From NCBI GenBank assembly GCA_003385635.1, contig QQUY01000002.1, positions 496,001-560,000 of the forward strand: a stretch of 64,000 nucleotides of DNA, given 5' to 3'. A program made the translations under genes and the position numbers. This document shows positions 8,590-16,343 of the stretch, piece after piece (within the stretch, counting starts at the first letter, position 1; the number at the start of each line of letters is the position of its first letter). The notes beneath the pieces were generated by a model. It was not told where the DNA came from. It did not search any database and saw nothing but the letters and a program-made list of their open reading frames with translations. This DNA is from Acidobacteriota bacterium (GTDB taxonomy: Bacteria > Acidobacteriota > Blastocatellia > Pyrinomonadales > Pyrinomonadaceae).

Positions 8590-8861
8590 ACCAATCATTG
8601 GATGTAGGAAGATTCGGATTCGCATTTGCGGGAACAGGGCTTTTGCTATACCTGGGCTGTACTTTGGTTTTGGTGCTTGTAGGTAGGGATTCCGCAATCC
8701 TTTTTTTCAACAGCATCCTTCACGGGATTGATGTCTCAACCATCATTCGAATGGAGATGCCCATGTGGGAGGGCATTATCGGAATTGTCGAGACCTACAT
8801 TATCGGGTGGCTAATAGGCGCAAGCGTCGCGTCGATTTATAACCTCAGCCTGAAAATCTAG
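8586..8861 (+). CDS. DUF5676-family membrane protein, copy 1
   Basis: 91 residues, two or three membrane helices: helix 1 after FGFAFAG, a central segment RMEMPMWEGIIGIVETYIIGWLIG and the typical ending ASVASIYNLSLKI. The pattern (N-terminal helix, Met-rich middle, helix ending in YNL near the C-terminus) marks DUF5676, a family concentrated in heavy-metal gene clusters with no known function. Two paralogues are at 14115 and 23500. Translation is coupled to the gene before it. Confidence 0.8.
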   Translation: MNQSLDVGRFGFAFAGTGLLLYLGCTLVLVLVGRDSAILFFNSILHGIDVSTIIRMEMPMWEGIIGIVETYIIGWLIGASVASIYNLSLKI

Positions 8862-8892
8862 TGATTCGAGAATCGGCAAGCTAGGAACTGCC

Positions 8893-9741
8893 ATGAATGT
8901 TACGAAAGCAAATGGAGAAATTGTCCCCTTTAACCCTGGTAAGATCCGGGCTTCGTTGAAACGGGTAAACGCCTCCCCGGCGAATATAGAAGAAATTATG
9001 GGTGAGGTAGAGAACGAGATTTTCGATGAGATTTCTACCTCTCATCTCTATCGAATCGTATTTCGAAAGCTAAAGAAGCTCCAACGCGGTGTCGCCGGCA
9101 AATACAACCTAAAGCGTGCCGTAATGTCACTGGGACCATCGGGCTACCCTTTCGAGAAATACGTAGCTGCGCTCTGGGCAGTAGACGGGTTTTCCACAAG
9201 AACTAACTTAATTGTCAAAGGTGCCTGCGTAAGTCACGAAGTCGATGTTGTCGCGCAGAACGGGGGCTTAGTTGAGTATCTGGAGTGTAAACACCATAGC
9301 TCACGAGGCAAAGTCTGCTCCGTCAGGAACGCACTTTACTTCTACGCAAGGTTTCAGGATCTAGAGCGAAGAGCATTGTCAAAACCCGGCCTAGAGGTCG
9401 GTGACTACAGGGGTTGGCTAGTCACAAACAATCGATTCACAAGCGAAGCCCAAACCTATGGCACATGCGTCGGCCTCGGGCTCCTCAGCTGGGATTTTCC
9501 TCCGAAGAACGGCCTGCGCGAAAGAATAGACAAAATGGGGCTGCACCCCATCACTTGTTTGACGTCGGTCTCAAAAAAGAAGCTCGAATTGCTAATGGAC
9601 CGGGGGATAACGCTCTGCATGGATTTGTGTAAGAGGCCTGATGTTCTCTCGGAAATAGGTATCACTGGATCGACGGCGGGCAAAGTGATGCGGGAAGCGT
9701 TCGAAATATGCGGAACAGAGAAAACCGCTTCGAAGAATTGA
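8893..9741 (+). CDS. ATP-cone domain fused to a PD-(D/E)xK restriction-endonuclease-like domain
   Basis: 282 residues. Residues 1-85 form an ATP-cone (VTKANGEIVPFNPGKIRASL), the regulatory nucleotide-binding module of ribonucleotide reductases and NrdR. Residues 95-185 look like an Mrr-type nuclease fold: YPFEKYVAALW helix, then HEVDVVAQ and YLECKHH giving the D...ExK catalytic pattern. A helix-hairpin-like C-terminus (LSEIGITGSTAGKV) may bind DNA. The family is known in metal-resistance islands next to nucleotide genes, as here (thymidine phosphorylase and PRPP synthetase follow). A dATP/ATP-gated nuclease is inferred. Confidence 0.85.
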   Translation: MNVTKANGEIVPFNPGKIRASLKRVNASPANIEEIMGEVENEIFDEISTSHLYRIVFRKLKKLQRGVAGKYNLKRAVMSLGPSGYPFEKYVAALWAVDGFSTRTNLIVKGACVSHEVDVVAQNGGLVEYLECKHHSSRGKVCSVRNALYFYARFQDLERRALSKPGLEVGDYRGWLVTNNRFTSEAQTYGTCVGLGLLSWDFPPKNGLRERIDKMGLHPITCLTSVSKKKLELLMDRGITLCMDLCKRPDVLSEIGITGSTAGKVMREAFEICGTEKTASKN

Positions 9742-9746
9742 GAAAC

Positions 9747-10553
9747 ATGTATCCGGAACTATTTAAAATTGGCGATTTTCCGATCAACGGGTATGGCATT
9801 TGGCTCGTTCTCGGGTTGTTGTTTGGACTATTTATCGCAGGACGTTTGGCGAAGAATGACGGTTTGCCGAATTCACGAATCTACGATCTTGGTTTGTGGA
9901 CGATAGTTGGCGGTCTTGTTGGCTCAAAAGTGCTGCTTCTCTTAACTGAGGATAACGTCCACGTGTTATCAGTGGATTTTTTGCGGTCGGGTGGAGTCTA
10001 TTTCGGAGGATTGATCGGAGGAGGTCTAACCCTCGCCTTGCTGATCCGCTATTACGGGCTGCCCTTTTGGAAGGTTGGCGATGCGTTTGCTCCGGGGGTG
10101 GCGCTTGGGCAGTTTTTCGGAAGACAGGGTTGTTTCGCGGCAGGTTGTGATTGGGGAAAAGAAACCCTTTTGCCGTGGGGTGTGCAGTTTTCCGAGACTG
10201 GTCATGAGGCTACGGGTGTACCGGTCTACGGTCCGGATGGAAGGGATTTATATCTTCACCCAACCCAACTTTATGAGTCTTTTGCAATGCTGGCTGTTTT
10301 CGGGCTCCTTCTCTACCTACACACACGAAAACGATTCGACGGACAAATATTGATCGCTTACGGAATTATCTACAGCATTGTGCGATTTCTGATTGAAATT
10401 CTTCGCGACGATCCGCGAGGAGATCTGTTTGGGATCACGACAGCTACCGGGCTTTCTACGTCACAACTCATCAGCATCTTGGTTGCAGGAGTTTCGATTG
10501 TGTTTCTTTTTGTGCGGTGGAAATCGGGAGGCATAACAAGGCCAACTTATTAA
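9747..10553 (+). CDS. Prolipoprotein diacylglyceryl transferase-like protein (Lgt family)
   Basis: 268 residues from the ATG at 9747, just after the nuclease stop. The multi-helix protein has the Lgt hallmarks: INGYGIWLVLG near the N-terminus, GGVYFGGLIGG, the FFGRQGCFAAGCDWG signature with Arg and two Cys, HPTQLYES and a C-terminal FLIEILRDDP. Lgt moves diacylglycerol from phosphatidylglycerol to the lipobox cysteine. A second lgt inside a metal island, beside the DUF411 lipoprotein (23847), suggests a dedicated enzyme or relaxed substrate, but that is inference. The extra Cys (GCFAAGC) is common in island-borne versions. Confidence 0.88.
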   Translation: MYPELFKIGDFPINGYGIWLVLGLLFGLFIAGRLAKNDGLPNSRIYDLGLWTIVGGLVGSKVLLLLTEDNVHVLSVDFLRSGGVYFGGLIGGGLTLALLIRYYGLPFWKVGDAFAPGVALGQFFGRQGCFAAGCDWGKETLLPWGVQFSETGHEATGVPVYGPDGRDLYLHPTQLYESFAMLAVFGLLLYLHTRKRFDGQILIAYGIIYSIVRFLIEILRDDPRGDLFGITTATGLSTSQLISILVAGVSIVFLFVRWKSGGITRPTY

Positions 10554-10560
10554 GTGTCTT

Positions 10561-12078
10561 ATGAAAATTGAAGCAGCAAAGACTCACTCTTTGAGATTGA
10601 AGCGATTGGGAATCGATTCGCGAAACGAGCATCTCGTGTTTATGCGGCGCGATTGTCCTGAGTGTAAATCCGAGGGGTTTGAGGCCCTAAACCGAATTCG
10701 CGTTTCCACTGAAAACAATGAAGTTGTAGCCTCGCTGGTCGTTGTAGATGGAATCAACATTCTGGGCCAAAATGAGGCCGGTTTATCCGAAGGCGCTGTG
10801 ACAAAGCTTCAAGCCCGCGAAGGCGATGTTCTGACCTTTTCCCACTTAAAATCACTCGATTCCATGAGCGATGTTCGCCGTAAGGTGTTTGGAAATGCGC
10901 TCGATCAGGATGCATTCACAAGAATCATCGAAGATATTGTCAATCTCAACCTGTCCAATATCCAGGTTTCGGCATTTCTGACGGCTTGTGCCGGCGACCG
11001 TTTGAATCTAGACGAGATTGTTTATCTTACGCGTTCGATGATCGACTCCGGTCAGCGTCTTCATTGGAAAACCGATGAAATATACGACAAGCACTGCATT
11101 GGCGGCCTGCCGGGAAATCGGACAACACCGATCGTTGTATCGATAATCGCAGCTTCCGGTCTCAAGATTCCGAAAACATCATCAAGAGCAATCACATCTC
11201 CGGCAGGCACGGCCGACATGATGGAAACCCTGACGAATGTCGATCTAAGCGTTGCCCAGATTGAGAAAATCGTCGACGAAGAGGGCGGTTGTCTTGCATG
11301 GGGAGGAGCGGTCCAACTCAGTCCGGCTGACGATATCTTGATCCGTGTAGAACGTGCTCTTGATATTGACTCGGAAGGCCAGATGATCGCGTCGGTTTTG
11401 TCTAAGAAGGCGGCCGCCGGTGCGAAAGCGGTTGTGATCGATATTCCGGTTGGAAAATCCGCGAAAGTTAGGTCCATGAAAGATGCCGAGCGACTCGCCA
11501 CCCGGTTGTGTTCAACAGGCGAATCTATCGGTCTGTTTGTCGAGCCGGTCATCACGGACGGATCCCAGCCTGTCGGGCGCGGGATCGGACCTGCTCTTGA
11601 AGCAAAGGATGTCTTGGCGGTACTCAAAAACGAGGCAAACGCACCTCGCGACCTCCGGGATCGAGCGGTCTCGCTCGCGGGCGTGTTGCTCGAAATGGCA
11701 GAGAAAACCAAAAAAGGCATGGGGCGTGGGATCGCGCTGGGGATTTTAGAATCTGGATCCGCTTGGGAGAAATTCAAGCGGATCTGCATTGCTCAGGGAG
11801 GTCTAAAAGGCCCGCCTGAGGCGGAATTTCGCCGCGAGATTGCGGCCTATAAAGACGGAAAGATAACGGCTATTGATAACCGGAGAATCGCGCGGTTGGC
11901 AAAACTCGCGGGAGCGCCCGCCGCGCCTGCAGCAGGTATTTTGTTGAACGTGTCAATCGGCGACGCTGTTCGCAGCGGCGAAAAGCTTTTTGAACTCCAT
12001 GCTATGTCAGAAGGCGAACTCAGCTATGCGTTTGATTATCTCGCAGATAACAGGGACCTGATTCGAATAGAAAGATGA
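10561..12078 (+). CDS. Thymidine/AMP phosphorylase family protein
   Basis: 505 residues. The N-terminal ~85 residues are an extra domain like that of archaeal AMP phosphorylases; the glycosyltransferase-III core follows with the phosphate/nucleoside site (YDKHCIGGLPGNRTTP, SPAGTADMMETL, AWGGAVQLSPADD). Classical DeoA has KHSxGGVGD, whereas this has KHCIGGLPGNR, the form of the archaeal-type group, which phosphorolyses nucleotides to ribose 1,5-bisphosphate and base. It overlaps the PRPP synthetase gene by 4 bases, so sugar phosphate from base recycling may be routed to PRPP. Family sure, AMP versus thymidine specificity uncertain. Confidence 0.87.
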   Translation: MKIEAAKTHSLRLKRLGIDSRNEHLVFMRRDCPECKSEGFEALNRIRVSTENNEVVASLVVVDGINILGQNEAGLSEGAVTKLQAREGDVLTFSHLKSLDSMSDVRRKVFGNALDQDAFTRIIEDIVNLNLSNIQVSAFLTACAGDRLNLDEIVYLTRSMIDSGQRLHWKTDEIYDKHCIGGLPGNRTTPIVVSIIAASGLKIPKTSSRAITSPAGTADMMETLTNVDLSVAQIEKIVDEEGGCLAWGGAVQLSPADDILIRVERALDIDSEGQMIASVLSKKAAAGAKAVVIDIPVGKSAKVRSMKDAERLATRLCSTGESIGLFVEPVITDGSQPVGRGIGPALEAKDVLAVLKNEANAPRDLRDRAVSLAGVLLEMAEKTKKGMGRGIALGILESGSAWEKFKRICIAQGGLKGPPEAEFRREIAAYKDGKITAIDNRRIARLAKLAGAPAAPAAGILLNVSIGDAVRSGEKLFELHAMSEGELSYAFDYLADNRDLIRIER

Positions 12079-12983
12079 AAGCTAACAGCAGAATCGCAGT
12101 TTTACCTTTGCCGGGCAACGAATTCATCGCGGGCCGCCTAGCTGGTCTGCTTGGCGCGGAGACTGTTGACGCGGAGCTTCGCTTGTTTCCTGACGGTGAA
12201 TCTTATGTCCGTGTCTTGTCCGATGTCGAAGGTAAGAAAGTTGTGTTGGTCTGTACATTGGACCGTCCGAACGAAAAATTTCTTCCCCTCTACTTTTTGA
12301 GTAAGTGCCTCAGAAAACAGGGCGCAGGCCATTTATCGCTCGTTGCGCCGTATCTCGCTTATATGCGGCAGGATATGGTTTTTAATCCTGGAGAAATTGC
12401 CACATCCGAGTATTTTGGCGAATTGATATCGTCCGCGTTCGATAGCCTTATTACTGTTGACCCGCATTTACATCGTCGGACTTCTCTCTCGGAAATTTAT
12501 TCGATTCCAAACAAGGTCGTTCACGCGGCTGATCATATTTTCAGATGGATTAGACGGAACGTGAAGACGCCGGTCTTAATCGGTCCGGACAGTGAAAGCG
12601 AGCAATGGGTAGGAGTTGTCGCACAAAAGGCCAACCTGCCTTTTACGGTTTTGCAAAAAACCAGATACGGCGATTCGGAGGTTGAAGTTTCCGTTCCAGA
12701 GATCGCAGATTATCAAAACCACACGCCGATACTGATTGACGACATAATCTCGACCGCACGCACGATGATCGAGACGGTCACTCATTTGCGGACATTGGGG
12801 ATGAAGCCGGCGGTTTGTATTGGGGTTCACGCAGTATTTGCGGACGGTGCGTTGGATGGGCTGCTCGGATCGGGAATCGAGCGAATCGTGACCTGCAATA
12901 CGATCCCGCACGTAACGAACGATATCGATGTTTCTGATCTGTTTGTTGATTTTGTTAGTAGAAGTGAGTCTGCAGCCGAATGA
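12075..12983 (+). CDS. Ribose-phosphate pyrophosphokinase (PRPP synthetase)
   Basis: 302 residues. It has the two type-I phosphoribosyltransferase-fold halves of Prs: RLFPDGESYVRV, SLVAPYLAYMRQD, TVDPHLHR and the PRPP-binding loop ILIDDIISTARTM. It makes PRPP from ribose 5-phosphate and ATP for nucleotide, His and Trp synthesis. The loop has Ser-Thr-Ala-Arg where housekeeping enzymes usually have D-T-G-G/A-T, and the protein is divergent, so this is an accessory copy. Its ATGA overlap with the phosphorylase gene points to joint action. In the island it may keep PRPP flowing when metal damages the main pathway; that role is inferred. Confidence 0.88.
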   Translation: MKANSRIAVLPLPGNEFIAGRLAGLLGAETVDAELRLFPDGESYVRVLSDVEGKKVVLVCTLDRPNEKFLPLYFLSKCLRKQGAGHLSLVAPYLAYMRQDMVFNPGEIATSEYFGELISSAFDSLITVDPHLHRRTSLSEIYSIPNKVVHAADHIFRWIRRNVKTPVLIGPDSESEQWVGVVAQKANLPFTVLQKTRYGDSEVEVSVPEIADYQNHTPILIDDIISTARTMIETVTHLRTLGMKPAVCIGVHAVFADGALDGLLGSGIERIVTCNTIPHVTNDIDVSDLFVDFVSRSESAAE

Positions 12984-13029
12984 TGTTCGAGGACTTGCAT
13001 GAGCATTTTACCAATTGAGGAGAAAGAAG

Positions 13030-13425
13030 ATGAGCTGTTGTAGTGACGTGATGAAACCAATCGAATCAGCCTCGTGCTGTACGCCTGAAGACACGGTGAA
13101 GGCCGCCGCTGAGGCCATGAAGCATTCCGGATGCGGTTGCGCGCCGGTAGTTGAAAACAAAGAAGATATGAGCCTCGTCGGTGTAGTTACCGAGCGTGAT
13201 ATTTGCCACACCGTCGCAGCTAAGGACAGGCTCGCTTCCGCTGTTTCTGTTGAGGAAGTCATGCATCCCACTTCATCTTGCTGCAATGAAGATGACCAAG
13301 TAGAGGTTGCCGTTCAAAAGCTGAGTGAAAATCACTCAAGGGGCTTACCCGTTGTTAGCACGGAGGGCAAATGCTGCGGCACTGTTAGCTTGGAACAACT
13401 CGGCGCAAATCAACACATTGGTTAA
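13030..13425 (+). CDS. Cys-rich tandem CBS-domain protein
   Basis: 131 residues from the ATG at 13030, with GAGGAGA 7-13 bases upstream. Two CBS motifs are present: DVMKPIESASCCTPEDTV...GCAPVV...VGVVTERDI and EVMHPTSSCCNEDDQV...GLPVV...GTVSLEQL. It carries 11 cysteines, including four CC pairs (3-4, 16-17, 84-85, 115-116) and a CxC at 35-37. The pairs at 16-17 and 84-85 fall at equivalent places in the two repeats. Ordinary CBS proteins are Cys-poor, so a soft-metal-binding role is likely, either as a sensor or buffer. No output domain is attached. Confidence 0.85.
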   Translation: MSCCSDVMKPIESASCCTPEDTVKAAAEAMKHSGCGCAPVVENKEDMSLVGVVTERDICHTVAAKDRLASAVSVEEVMHPTSSCCNEDDQVEVAVQKLSENHSRGLPVVSTEGKCCGTVSLEQLGANQHIG

Positions 13426-13451
13426 TCGGTGAGTCTGAAAGGAGTAGGAAA

Positions 13452-13700
13452 ATGGAACATGGATGGATCCTCGGAATGCATATTTCCTGGTGGGTGTTTT
13501 TGATTCTGCTCGGAATCGTGTTTATCGCCTTTCTCGAAATTGAACCGAAACACAAGGCACGGAAAAGACGAGAAGATCCGCTAGAGATCTTAAAGAGACG
13601 TTATGCATCCGGCGAGATTGACACCGAGGAATATGAACAACGCAAGGCTCACCTGAGCTCTGACGAGAAGAAGGGAGAATCAGAAGATCACTCGGGCTAG
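13452..13700 (+). CDS. Small membrane protein with SHOCT domain
   Basis: 82 residues. One N-terminal membrane helix (WWVFLILLGIVFIAFLEI) is followed by a charged linker and a SHOCT motif (DPLEILKRRYASGEIDTEEYEQRKAHL), a short C-terminal oligomerisation module. The ATG has AAAGGAG about 10 bases upstream. SHOCT membrane proteins are frequent satellites of copper ATPases; no catalytic role is visible. Confidence 0.85.
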   Translation: MEHGWILGMHISWWVFLILLGIVFIAFLEIEPKHKARKRREDPLEILKRRYASGEIDTEEYEQRKAHLSSDEKKGESEDHSG

Positions 13701-13720
13701 AACGCGGGGCAATCCGGGTC

Positions 13721-13756
13721 GACAAGCCGACTTGTGGGCATCCCGTGATACGGGAT
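13721..13756. repeat. Twin small inverted repeats between genes
   Basis: ACAAG-ccga-CTTGT followed closely by ATCCCGT-gat-ACGGGAT (13740-13756), in the only sizeable gap (109 bp) of the operon's middle part. No T-run follows, so a processing site, attenuator or REP-like repeat is more likely than a terminator. Confidence 0.45.
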
Positions 13757-13809
13757 ACGAAGCGAGACCGGGACTCAGCACTACAGCCTGGTAACAAAGG
13801 AGAAGCTCT

Positions 13810-14025
13810 ATGGAATGGTTATTGGCGAATTGGTTTTGGGTCTTAGTATTTGTTCTTTTTATTGCAATCCACATGTTTGGTCACGGCGGCCATGGGGGTC
13901 ATGGCGGTCATGGCGGTCATGGCAAGCATAAAGGTCACGGTAACGGCGGCTGTCATCACGACGAACTTGAAAAACAGGACGCTGAACGTTCCGATCACAA
14001 ACATCCAATGGAACATCAGCATTAG
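13810..14025 (+). CDS. Membrane-anchored His/Gly-rich metal-binding protein
   Basis: 71 residues. One N-terminal membrane helix (LANWFWVLVFVLFIAIHMF) leads into four or five GHG-type repeats (GHGGHGGHGGHGG) and a His-rich tail (GCHHDELEK, DHKHPMEHQH). The low-complexity His cluster is a clear Cu/Zn/Ni-binding sponge. A ribosome site AAAGGAG lies 9 bases upstream. The repeat is encoded by near-identical 9-base units, so copy number may vary between strains. Confidence 0.82.
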   Translation: MEWLLANWFWVLVFVLFIAIHMFGHGGHGGHGGHGGHGKHKGHGNGGCHHDELEKQDAERSDHKHPMEHQH

Positions 14026-14114
14026 CTTTTACATAAAGGACCGAATCAGATTCGGCAGATATCGTTTGTAGGTTAATTCCTCTCAGAACGGGTTATTTAT
14101 AAGGAGTAGAGGCG

Positions 14115-14396
14115 ATGTTGAATATCAAGTTAGTTAGCTGGTCCTTGGGCGTATTTGCAGCGATTAGTTTCGTATTGTGCGTGATATACGGCCTGGTTAC
14201 GCCCGAGAGCATACACATGCATGAGTTCTTGGAAATGGCACTGCCCGCGTTTGAATGGCTGAGTTTTTGGGGATTCATGCTGGGATTAGTCGAGAGTTTT
14301 CTCTTCGGTGCCTATGCGGGAATCGTTTTTGTCCCAATTTATAACCTACTCTATCGCGTTTGGGGTCAGAAGCCGCTGCCACATACCGGGCGTTAA
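14115..14396 (+). CDS. DUF5676-family membrane protein, copy 2
   Basis: 93 residues with the same plan as the copies at 8586 and 23500: helix 1 (LGVFAAISFVLCVIYGLV), a central His/Met segment (ESIHMHEFLEMALP) and a final helix ending in VPIYNLLYRVWG. AAGGAG lies about 10 bases before the ATG. Its stop codon shares a base with the ATG of the transporter gene downstream (TAATG), so the two are coupled. Confidence 0.8.
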   Translation: MLNIKLVSWSLGVFAAISFVLCVIYGLVTPESIHMHEFLEMALPAFEWLSFWGFMLGLVESFLFGAYAGIVFVPIYNLLYRVWGQKPLPHTGR

Positions 14397-15631
14397 TGAG
14401 AAAGCACCTATTCGTTCTTTTTTCCTGCCTGTTCGTCGTCAATATCGGATTTGGCATGACGTTACCCGTTCTAACCTTTTACACGGAAAGATTGGCGTTG
14501 GCAGAAGGCGTTTCGAGAGACGGCATCTCACTTCACGTGGGATTGCTCACCAGCGTTTATGCTGTCATGCAGCTTCTTTTTGCCCCTTTGTGGGGTAGAT
14601 TCTCAGACCGTTTGGGACGAAGGCCAATGCTGCTCCTCGGCATAGGAGGCTATGCTGTGTCCCTGCTCACTTTCGGCTTAGCTTCAAATCTTGCACTGCT
14701 ATATCTCGCACGTGTGATCGGTGGAATCTTCTCTGCCGCAACTTATCCCGCTGCCGCAGCTTATGTTTCGGATCGAACAAACGGTGAGGAACGGAATCGA
14801 GGAATGGCATGGCTTGGAACTGCGGCAAGTATGGGAGTTGTGGTGGGCCCTGCCCTTGGCGGGGTACTTGCGAACCGTAATTGGCATTTTCGTGCTGAGT
14901 TCGGTCATTTTGTTGCGGATAGCTTCTCGATTCCCTTTTTCGCCGCCGCCGCTCTTGCCATTGCGACACTTGTGGTTGCGGTTAGGTGGCTGCCGGAATC
15001 CGACTCAAATGACTATGTCGCGAAACCAACGAAGTCTGTGGGAGTCGGCTGGCTTGAACTGGTTCGCACGCTCCGGCCACTCCTCGTGCTCGCTTTTATC
15101 GGGCAATTTGGTTTGGCGCTTTTTGAGGCAATTTTCGTCCTTTACGCTAACGCAAGGTTTGACTTCGGGCCTTTCGAAGTGGGTGCGATATTTGTTATTT
15201 GCGGATTAGTCATGGCCTTGTTTCAAGGAATCTTGGTGGGCTATCTGGCCGGCCGCGTCCGCGAAAGCAATCAAATAGTAGCGGGATTCACGTTAATGGG
15301 ACTCAGCCTGGGATTGTTGGCTACAACGCGAATTGCGGGATCAGTTTACTTTCTTGTCGCATTTTTGGCATTGGGAATGGCACTGATCGCGCCCAACCTA
15401 TCAGCACTTGTATCAAAACAAACTGACCAGTCAAACACAGGGGCGGCATTAGGGATCCAAGGGATGGCCAACAACTTGGGGCAGTCAGGCGGCCCGGTTA
15501 TTGGCGGCGCGTTGTTTGTATTAAGTGTGGGTACGCCGTTTCTTGTTACTGGAGGACTACTTCTCGCAACCGGATTGATAGTCGGGCTGAGAACACTGTC
15601 GTCGTCTCGCGCAGAAACGAGGTTTGGATAG
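14396..15631 (+). CDS. Major facilitator superfamily efflux transporter
   Basis: 411 residues from the ATG at 14396 (overlapping the previous stop); an upstream in-frame ATG at 14360 would extend into that gene. Twelve membrane helices are predicted. The MFS signature GRFSDRLGRRPML lies between helices 2 and 3, and GxxxGPxxGG (VVVGPALGGVLA) in helix 5 marks an antiporter of the drug:H+ DHA1/TetA type. The substrate is unknown; in the operon context it may export a metal chelate or a stress metabolite. Confidence 0.9.
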   Translation: MRKHLFVLFSCLFVVNIGFGMTLPVLTFYTERLALAEGVSRDGISLHVGLLTSVYAVMQLLFAPLWGRFSDRLGRRPMLLLGIGGYAVSLLTFGLASNLALLYLARVIGGIFSAATYPAAAAYVSDRTNGEERNRGMAWLGTAASMGVVVGPALGGVLANRNWHFRAEFGHFVADSFSIPFFAAAALAIATLVVAVRWLPESDSNDYVAKPTKSVGVGWLELVRTLRPLLVLAFIGQFGLALFEAIFVLYANARFDFGPFEVGAIFVICGLVMALFQGILVGYLAGRVRESNQIVAGFTLMGLSLGLLATTRIAGSVYFLVAFLALGMALIAPNLSALVSKQTDQSNTGAALGIQGMANNLGQSGGPVIGGALFVLSVGTPFLVTGGLLLATGLIVGLRTLSSSRAETRFG

Positions 15632-15636
15632 GATTT

Positions 15637-16341
15637 ATGCAACATGTGTGGATAGTCTGGTCTTTGATAATGCTCAGCATATGGGGCCTCGTCTTTCTAT
15701 TGAAGCGGGATTTCAGAAAGATCATGTTGCCGGTCAGTCTTGTAACGATGCTTTTCGGGTTAACCGAACCGCTTTTTGTTCCGGAGTATTGGTCCCCACC
15801 GTCCGTCTTCGACCTGGCAGCCAACACTGGGTTTGACCTGGAAAGCTTTATCTTTTCATTCGCAATTGGAGGGATTGGATCCGTCATTTACGGTCTCGTG
15901 TTCCCTTACGGGACCAAGAAAATGGAAGAGCACGAAAGAAACGAGAAACGGCATCGTCTCCACAAACCGATTTTGCTCCTACCATTCGTGTTGTTTCCGG
16001 TCTTAAGTTTGATCACATCCGTGAACCCAATCTACGTGGGAATCATCACGCTGTTTCTGAGCTCACTGGCGACGTTGTACTGTCGACCTGACCTCGGTGC
16101 AAAGGTTTGGATTGGTGGTGTCTTATTTGGAATTCTCTACTTTTTGTATTTTGGAAGTGTACTGCTCATATTTCCGGATTACGTCGTGAATTATTGGAAT
16201 TTGGAGGATCTTTCGGGAGTTTTTGTCTTTGGGATCCCGTTAGAGGAATTGCTGTTTGGCCTTACCTTTGGAATGTATTGGTCGAGCGTATTTGAACATC
16301 TCGGCTGGATGAAAGTCGTGTCGAGCAACGAGGTATCTTGA
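15637..16341 (+). CDS. Lycopene cyclase-domain-like membrane protein
   Basis: 234 residues, about seven membrane helices. The C-terminal GIPLEELLFGLTFGMYWSSVFEH matches the PLEE-centred motif of CrtYcd/CarR-type lycopene cyclase domains, and LTEPLF in helix 2 resembles the paired half-site. True carotenoid cyclases of this class have two such domains, and no other carotenoid gene is in the window, so the reaction is doubtful. It lies 5 bp after the MFS gene. Confidence 0.72.
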   Translation: MQHVWIVWSLIMLSIWGLVFLLKRDFRKIMLPVSLVTMLFGLTEPLFVPEYWSPPSVFDLAANTGFDLESFIFSFAIGGIGSVIYGLVFPYGTKKMEEHERNEKRHRLHKPILLLPFVLFPVLSLITSVNPIYVGIITLFLSSLATLYCRPDLGAKVWIGGVLFGILYFLYFGSVLLIFPDYVVNYWNLEDLSGVFVFGIPLEELLFGLTFGMYWSSVFEHLGWMKVVSSNEVS

Positions 16342-16343
16342 AT

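Noticed and set aside
8206-8697. Minus-strand frame of 163 codons
   Set aside because: It covers the leader and two coupled small membrane genes on the plus strand; no ribosome site or domain.
11061-11789. Long open frame of 242 codons on the minus strand
   Set aside because: It lies wholly inside the thymidine/AMP-phosphorylase gene, which has clear family motifs; the antisense product is Ser/Pro/Ala-rich and has no recognisable domain.
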